DNA of 10,130 nucleotides from DATLBY01 sp035526665 (lineage in GTDB: Bacteria; Acidobacteriota; Terriglobia; Bryobacterales; Bryobacteraceae), in NCBI GenBank assembly GCA_035526665.1, contig DATLBY010000484.1, positions 1 to 10,130 on the forward strand, read 5' to 3'. The notes beneath the pieces were generated by a model. The model was not told the DNA's origin. It was given only the letters and a program-made list of their open reading frames with translations, and ran no database searches. The translations under genes and the position numbers were made by a program. Below are positions 5,996 through 10,130 of this stretch, one piece after another (position 1 is the first letter of the stretch; every line of letters begins with the position of its first letter).

Positions 5996-6067
5996 AGGCG
6001 ATCCACCAGGTGGAAGTCCGAGACTCCTAGGGGATGGTATCGGAAGCAAACGGTACGTGTGAAATTG

Positions 6068-6087
6068 GAATCCATGTCGGGGAGCCA
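6068..6087 (+). repeat. Attachment-site copy 2: tRNA 3' end (20-bp direct repeat)
   Basis: This is an exact copy of 3145-3164, but the T arm is incomplete: the preceding bases are GTGTGAAATTG instead of a CGTGGTTC-type half-arm. It is followed by GTTTTTTCTCTC, which would suit the terminator of the original chromosomal tRNA gene. I infer that this is the right-hand element/chromosome boundary. Confidence 0.7.
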
Positions 6088-6114
6088 GTTTTTTCTCTCG
6101 ACCCTTAACCGACT

Positions 6115-8106
6115 CTATTGTCCGATCGCAACCGTAACTGGATTCCCTGTGCGCCCACCCACGCTGATTGAAATGGGCACGTCGCTGGCGATCGGTGCAC
6201 CCGCCGGAATGCGCGCGTTGATCTGATTGAGTCCCACAAAGCCGGGAGCTGCTCCTGCGTATTCAATAATGCCGTTTGCGGCTCCGAACGCGATCGTCAT
6301 CTGCGCCTGCGCCATGTTCGCGCCCGCCGGCACACCGGTTCCCAGAGCAGGATTGAGAACGCCCAGACCGGTCGCGTATATTACGACCACTTCGTTTCTC
6401 TTGGCCGGATTTTGCGGCGTGACCACCGTAACGCCATCCTGGTGAACCACGATCGCCTCTCCTGTCCCTGCTTGGTTCCTGGTAAAAATTCCAGGCGCAG
6501 CGGGTGCGATGCCAATGCCGCGCCCATCGCTAAATTGGCCGCCAACGCCGACCGTCACCACACCGATCGTTTGGCTGGCGAGCTCGAAAGGAATCTGGAT
6601 TGCGACCTGTGTAGAGACCGAATACAGGATTGGAGCTGGAACGTTGTTCACGAGGACGCTAGTTCCTCCCAGCGACGTGACGACCTTGCCACTGGTGTCG
6701 AGACTGGTCGATAAGACCTGCGGGCCGTCGTTCAGGTACGCCCCGAAGACGACCGCAAGGGATCCGGGAGCCAGGGGTGCGGGGCTTGCGAAACTCGCCC
6801 CGTTGAGGACTCCACCCGCAGCCACGAACGGCGGCGGAACCACTTTCATCACGAATAGATCGTTATCTCCCACCGGCTCCAGATTCAGGGAAAGACTGCC
6901 TTTTGTTCCCGCAACGAAAAAGCCGCCGGAATAGGCGACCACACCGCGGCCGCTGTCGTTCAGGCCGTCCCCGAACTGTTGCGTGCCCAGCACATTGCCG
7001 TCGAAGTCATAGAGGCGAAGGAAAGCATCCTCTCCTCCGACAAAAGCGCCGTTGACTAGATCGGAGCCGGTTCCACCCGCGACCAGCACATAACCGGTGC
7101 CTACGGCTACGGCATAAGCAAAGTCGTCGCCATCGGTTCCAATCTGCCGGTACCACTGCGGATTCCCGGTGGCAGGGTCGAATTTGACCAGGAAGGCGTC
7201 CCATAACCCGCCGACAAAGGTCGAGCCTGGAAGGGTTCCCTGAGCTGTCGCGCCGACAACGAAGACGCCAGCAGGGCCGACAGCAACCGCGTATGCATCA
7301 TCGGTGGCCCCGTCGCCGTTTGCCAGGAAAGTTCCGAACTGTCGCGTCCAGAGCATTGCACCGTCATGGCCGTACTTTCTCAGGAAGCCGTCTCGTCCAC
7401 CATTCGCGCCCACCACCAAGTCCCCGTTTGTCGTTCCGACTACGTAGACACCCGTATCATCGACGGCAACCCCGAGGGCTTTCTCGGCGTTGACTGATAC
7501 GATCATTCGCGTCCATAGCTCGGTTCCATCACCGCTGTACTTTCTGATGTAGCCGTCTGCGCTTAAGGTGGCCGGCAGGCCGGGAAAATTGCTGCCGCAA
7601 CAATCGATTTGCCCCACCACGTAAACTCCGCTAGGGTGCGCCGCTACAGCAAAAGCAAAATCGTCTGTTACCGTGCCAAACTGGCGGGTCCAGAGCACGT
7701 TGCCAGTTGGACCGTATTTACGAATGAAGGAGTCCACGGCTCCGATTTGACTCCCGATAGCTCCGGATGTGTACCCGACCACGTAGGCGCCGGAGCCATC
7801 CGCGGCGACGCCAGTAGCCACGTCCGCCGCGGGGGTGCCGAATTGGCGAATCCATTTCAAGTTGCCGGATTCATCGTGCAAGCTAATGTATGCGTCTATG
7901 TCCCCGGCGCTTGCCTGGCCTGTAATGGTGTCGTGGGTCTCTCCCGCACTGTAAACTCCAAATTCCCCGTAGCCCACTGCGTTCGCCTGATCGAATTTGA
8001 TCGAGCCAAACTGTCGGGCCCATTGGATCTTAGGTGTTTGCGCGGCCAGCGGTAACATTATTACCGTAGCCATTAAAACAGCACGAACTGCCGGCCAGAA
8101 GTGCAT
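6115..8106 (-). CDS. Secreted beta-propeller (SBBP-type repeat) protein with Solibacter-type C-terminal domain
   Basis: The protein has 663 residues. A signal peptide covers residues 1-22 (cleavage LAA|Q). About seven repeats of 54-65 residues follow, each with a W-x-R-Q-F-G-T core and a later GVYVVG and DAFLRKYD-like strand. The cores start at residues 29, 85, 139, 198, 253, 318 and about 374, and this repeat number suits one seven-bladed propeller. From about 432 to 661 lies a domain I recognise as TIGR03437 (Solibacter C-terminal): GGVLNGASFASPAPLAPGSLAVVFG, VLVNNVPAPILYSVSTQVAIQIPFE, NEVVVIYATGLGVLNP and GLNQINARIPAG. This domain is strongly associated with Acidobacteriota and supports the host assignment. 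The function is unknown; a surface or adhesive role is plausible. GAGGAGG upstream of the ATG supports the start. The stop lies 27 bases from attachment-site copy 2, so the gene is the first one on the inferred core-chromosome side. Confidence 0.92.
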   Translation of the reverse strand: MHFWPAVRAVLMATVIMLPLAAQTPKIQWARQFGSIKFDQANAVGYGEFGVYSAGETHDTITGQASAGDIDAYISLHDESGNLKWIRQFGTPAADVATGVAADGSGAYVVGYTSGAIGSQIGAVDSFIRKYGPTGNVLWTRQFGTVTDDFAFAVAAHPSGVYVVGQIDCCGSNFPGLPATLSADGYIRKYSGDGTELWTRMIVSVNAEKALGVAVDDTGVYVVGTTNGDLVVGANGGRDGFLRKYGHDGAMLWTRQFGTFLANGDGATDDAYAVAVGPAGVFVVGATAQGTLPGSTFVGGLWDAFLVKFDPATGNPQWYRQIGTDGDDFAYAVAVGTGYVLVAGGTGSDLVNGAFVGGEDAFLRLYDFDGNVLGTQQFGDGLNDSGRGVVAYSGGFFVAGTKGSLSLNLEPVGDNDLFVMKVVPPPFVAAGGVLNGASFASPAPLAPGSLAVVFGAYLNDGPQVLSTSLDTSGKVVTSLGGTSVLVNNVPAPILYSVSTQVAIQIPFELASQTIGVVTVGVGGQFSDGRGIGIAPAAPGIFTRNQAGTGEAIVVHQDGVTVVTPQNPAKRNEVVVIYATGLGVLNPALGTGVPAGANMAQAQMTIAFGAANGIIEYAGAAPGFVGLNQINARIPAGAPIASDVPISISVGGRTGNPVTVAIGQ

Positions 8107-8110
8107 GGGG

Positions 8111-8118
8111 CCTCCTCT
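8111..8118 (-). promoter_or_regulatory. Shine-Dalgarno AGAGGAGG for the beta-propeller gene
   Basis: On the minus strand AGAGGAGG ends 4 bases before the ATG at 8106, which fixes that start ahead of the signal peptide. Confidence 0.75.
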
Positions 8119-8153
8119 AATGCACGCGGCTTTGAGTTTCTGGACGAAGGATA

Positions 8154-8159
8154 ATTATA
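8154..8159 (-). promoter_or_regulatory. Possible -10 element of the beta-propeller gene
   Basis: The minus strand reads TATAAT, a perfect sigma-70 -10 hexamer, 48 bases before the ATG at 8106. No good -35 is found at 16-18 bases, so the promoter is only tentative. Confidence 0.35.
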
Positions 8160-8473
8160 TGGCAACATGCGAGCCTTTTAGGCGGCCTTTTTCAAGGTTC
8201 GTGTGCGCGAAGCCATGCCACGACACGCGGGTCGGGCGTTGGTTTCGCCGGTTCGCTCAGAATGTTGGCGTCAACCAAGTACCTCACAGCGCATCCGTCG
8301 ACTCAGAGTCGATGGGTACGAAGAAGTCCTTATGAGGACAGGCGAACAGCCCGTCCATAACACCCACGTTCTGCCGGGATGCACGCCGGGCCGACCCGCG
8401 GTGCGAAACGCATGCGCCGACATCAGGATGGTGGACGCCCTCAGGAGTGGCCGCATCCGAGATTTCCGATAGT

Positions 8474-8500
8474 TTGAACGGGACCGAACTGGTGTATACT
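8474..8500 (+). promoter_or_regulatory. Possible promoter of the two-half secreted-protein gene
   Basis: TTGAAC (8474-8479) and TATACT (8495-8500) are separated by 15 bases, slightly short for sigma-70. The pair lies about 80 bases before the ATG at 8580, leaving a plausible leader. Confidence 0.4.
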
Positions 8501-8579
8501 TGCTGGCGATTTCAGACAACAAACATCACGATTTGGGCTGAATCCCAGGTGCTGCTGCCTGTTATCAAGGAGCAATACG

Positions 8580-9374
8580 ATGACGTCTCGACTGCTACCA
8601 CTCACTACGACCGCTTTTTTACTGGCGGGCGAACTGTGCGCTCAACAACAACCGAGATTTTCCCAAAGCCTGGCATGTATCAAGGTGCTACCCGGAAAGT
8701 TCGGTGAATACCGGCAGTTCTCGGCGGATACAACCGTGCAACTGATGCAAGCCAGAATTGACGCGGGCGAAGCGTCGACCTGGACGCTTCTGCGGACTGT
8801 CACGCCTGCAGGTTCCGAGGCCCGCTGCGATTACCTGAGTTCGACCCTTTATGAAGGCGCTCCCGGCGAACCGCAAGGGCCTCCGGCCCTGGAAAAGGCG
8901 CTGCAGAAAGCCGGTGTGAAAATGAATGCCGCCGATTACGTAGCGAAACGCGACAGCTTATCACGATTGGTTGCGACCGAGATTTGGAATGTGCGCATCC
9001 GGGAAGGCCAGCCGCAGAAGGGAAACTATGTGTTCCTCAACTATATGAAGGTTCACAATGCGCCTGAGTATAACAAGTTTGAGGACGAGGTTTGGCGTCC
9101 GTTAGCGGCACAATGGATCAAGGAAGGCGCACAGAGCGGCTGGCTGGTCGCCACGGCAATGCTCCCCGGCGGCACCGATTTGAAGTACTCGGCATATAGC
9201 GCGGATATTTATCCCGACTGGAAGGCGACTTTCACGTTACGAAATACCGGCGAAATTTTCAAGAAAGTGCATCCGGGTAAAGATTATCAGGAGACGATGG
9301 CAAATTTGGGTAAACTCCGCGATCTTGGTCAGAGGCACTTGCTGATGATCGAGGAAAGAATCGCTAAGAAATAG
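8580..9374 (+). CDS. Secreted protein of unknown function with two similar alpha/beta halves
   Basis: The protein has 264 residues. Residues 1-21 form a signal peptide (cleavage LCA|QQ). The mature part looks duplicated: residues 32-92 (CIKVLPGKFGEYRQF...LMQARIDAGEASTWTLLRTVTPAGSEARCDYLSS) and residues 151-214 (FLNYMKVHNAPEYNKFE...LAAQWIKEGAQSGWLVATAMLPGGTDLKYSAYS). Each half reads strand (x-K-V), helix starting at x-E-Y, helix with I-x-x-G, strand with W-x-L, then a last strand, as in dimeric alpha-beta barrel (ABM-like) domains. A single chain with two such halves could fold as an intramolecular barrel. No haem or catalytic residues can be assigned, so no enzymatic function is proposed. AAGGAG at 8567-8572, 7 bases upstream, supports the ATG. 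It is transcribed divergently from the beta-propeller gene. Confidence 0.9.
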   Translation: MTSRLLPLTTTAFLLAGELCAQQQPRFSQSLACIKVLPGKFGEYRQFSADTTVQLMQARIDAGEASTWTLLRTVTPAGSEARCDYLSSTLYEGAPGEPQGPPALEKALQKAGVKMNAADYVAKRDSLSRLVATEIWNVRIREGQPQKGNYVFLNYMKVHNAPEYNKFEDEVWRPLAAQWIKEGAQSGWLVATAMLPGGTDLKYSAYSADIYPDWKATFTLRNTGEIFKKVHPGKDYQETMANLGKLRDLGQRHLLMIEERIAKK

Positions 9375-9398
9375 CCAAAGCCGGCTGCTGCCTTGCTG

Positions 9399-9873
9399 TC
9401 AGCGTTGTTGCCGCAACCCGGCGAAGTACTCGGCCAGCCGCGCGAGATTGCGTGCGAAGTCCGCCGAACTGACGATTTGTTCCGGCGGAGGCTGAGGGCC
9501 GTCGAAGATCTCAACCGTAACATTCTCTTTGAGGGAGATGACCTGGCCCTGAGATTCCCTTTTGCTGCCCGCCGATTCATCGGAGTGGCAGCGTCCGATG
9601 CGTCGCGGCGAGTTCACGGCCGCTCGTCAGAACCCCGCAATGCGTCATTACCGAGTTCGGCGAGTAGCTGATCTCGTAGTCATCCACCAGGCGGTTGCCG
9701 AGCCTCGCCACACAGCGGCTTGTTGATTTTAGCTCGTAGAAGCGCCAGCACCGGCCATGGAGCAATGCGCCGGAAGATTTCGCATCGCCGCGCGTGTACC
9801 GGTTGGAGGAGGTCCTATTACCGAAAAGCGCAGTGGGCACTGCCAACCCTGATATAGCAGTATTCGGGTGCAT
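9399..9873 (-). pseudogene. Possible decayed gene of unknown family
   Basis: Two overlapping minus-strand frames give natural-looking protein. Frame one (9873 to 9577) contains HGRCWRFYELKSTSRCVARL and DDYEISYSPNSV. Frame two (from 9617 to 9399) contains QGQVISLKENVTVEIFDGP and SADFARNLARLAEYFAGL. The first runs out just as the second becomes plausible, so one frameshifted gene is possible. No start has a good ribosome binding site. The minus-strand promoter at 9994-9967 could once have driven it. The family is not recognised, and the plus-strand frame at 9393-9671 also looks passable, so confidence is low. Confidence 0.3.
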
Positions 9874-9966
9874 TTTTCGGTGAATAGATAGGGCGGCCGG
9901 CGAAAACCCAGGGTGCGCCGCGATGGGGTTGCGCGGACGGAATCACTGGCAGCGCGCCGTCAAAAT

Positions 9967-9994
9967 AGTATAGTGAATGGTTCGCGCTGCGCAA
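9967..9994 (-). promoter_or_regulatory. Minus-strand half of a divergent promoter pair
   Basis: Read on the minus strand: TTGCGC (9994-9989), a 16-base spacer and TATACT (9972-9967). The -10 is strong and the -35 weaker. It points toward the possible remnant at 9399-9873. Confidence 0.42.
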
Positions 9995-10010
9995 CCGGCT
10001 CATTACTGCG

Positions 10011-10038
10011 TTGCAAACGAACCTGAAGCCGCTATACT
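10011..10038 (+). promoter_or_regulatory. Plus-strand half of a divergent promoter pair
   Basis: TTGCAA (10011-10016), a 16-base spacer and TATACT (10033-10038). A transcript would start near 10045 and run off the window. A possible start codon (ATG 10120) opens a frame to the edge, but too little is visible to call a gene. Confidence 0.48.
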
Positions 10039-10053
10039 AAAATCTTGTGACGT

Positions 10054-10072
10054 TCACGCGTGAGACCTCACG
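10054..10072. promoter_or_regulatory. Overlapping palindrome and hairpin downstream of the right-edge promoter
   Basis: TCACGCGTGA (10054-10063) is a perfect 10-base palindrome. Overlapping it, CGTGA (10059-10063) can pair with TCACG (10068-10072) around GACC, giving two mutually exclusive pairings. It lies just past the expected transcription start of the promoter at 10011-10038, where an operator or a leader structure could sit. Chance is possible. Confidence 0.35.
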
Positions 10073-10130
10073 GTTAACGCATGAAACGATCACAGCAAAA
10101 TCGCGTCTAACGCGCGTGGATGTTTTTACA

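Larger units (their letters stand above)
5101..6067. other. Long region without an intact gene, inside the second element
   Basis: The region holds a terminator-like hairpin (5132-5166) and, from about 5482, coding-like stretches broken by frame changes (separate entry). Open frames up to 160 codons exist, but their proteins are arginine-, proline- and alanine-rich and no start has a convincing ribosome binding site. I read it as decayed island DNA before the attachment-site copy at 6068. Confidence 0.5.
8107..8579. other. Divergent intergenic region
   Basis: These 473 bases separate two outward-facing secreted-protein genes. I see no convincing gene. They hold a minus-strand -10-like TATAAT (8159-8154), a small hairpin TCGACT-CAG-AGTCGA (8298-8312), a plus-strand promoter-like pair (8474-8500) and the Shine-Dalgarno AAGGAG (8567-8572). 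The middle, about 8200-8460, is otherwise featureless to me. Confidence 0.5.

Noticed and set aside
6115..8106. The regular ~56-residue repeats of the beta-propeller gene as a possible DNA repeat array.
   Set aside because: The periodicity is in the protein; at the DNA level the copies are diverged and explained by propeller blades.
10081..10110. Nine-codon open frame (MKRSQQNRV) downstream of the right-edge promoter as a leader peptide.
   Set aside because: No Shine-Dalgarno, no attenuator structure visible and no run of a single amino acid's codons.

Overview
The right half of the window points to an Acidobacteriota host, most likely Solibacterales/Bryobacterales. The minus-strand gene at 6115-8106 ends in the C-terminal domain first described from Solibacter (TIGR03437 type, recognised from memory), and two other secreted proteins with acidobacterial flavour lie at 3748-5100 and 8580-9374. 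The left quarter looks different. It holds an SOS mutagenesis cassette (umuDC) behind a direct-repeat LexA box of the alphaproteobacterial kind, GAAC-N7-GAAC, and a palindrome of a type common in alphaproteobacterial genomes. It also holds the tail of a DUF6527-like gene, a family often found beside bacterial ubiquitin-like conjugation genes.

Layout: 3-404 partial DUF6527-like gene; 405-789 non-coding with palindrome, LexA box and leader hairpin; 790-2514 umuD-umuC operon; 2647-3027 small orphan gene; 3087-3164 tRNA-like remnant ending in a 20-bp sequence that recurs exactly at 6068-6087; 3165-3379 (minus) decayed C-terminus of a large serine recombinase; 3380-3747 degenerate DNA; 3748-5100 secreted protein with two similar serine/threonine-rich beta segments and a carboxypeptidase-regulatory-like C-terminus; 5101-6067 mostly decayed sequence; 6115-8106 (minus) secreted beta-propeller protein; 8107-8579 divergent intergenic region; 8580-9374 secreted protein with two similar halves; 9399-9873 (minus) possible gene remnant; 9967-10038 a back-to-back pair of promoters near the right edge.

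The main interpretation is a tRNA-anchored island array. The repeat shared by 3145-3164 and 6068-6087 is the 3' end of a tRNA: T-loop half, acceptor strand TCGGGGA, G discriminator and CCA, best compatible with tRNA-Asn. A tRNA read rightwards puts its integrated elements to its right, so the two fragments would be the right ends of two tandem elements. One runs leftwards out of the window and carries the DUF6527-like gene, umuDC and the orphan gene. The other, 3165-6087, carries the broken recombinase and the 450-residue secreted protein. The core chromosome would resume at about 6088. The intact tRNA gene and any active integrase would lie left of the window. No complete new system is visible; the best leads are the ubiquitin-like neighbourhood implied at the left edge and the secreted protein inside the second element.
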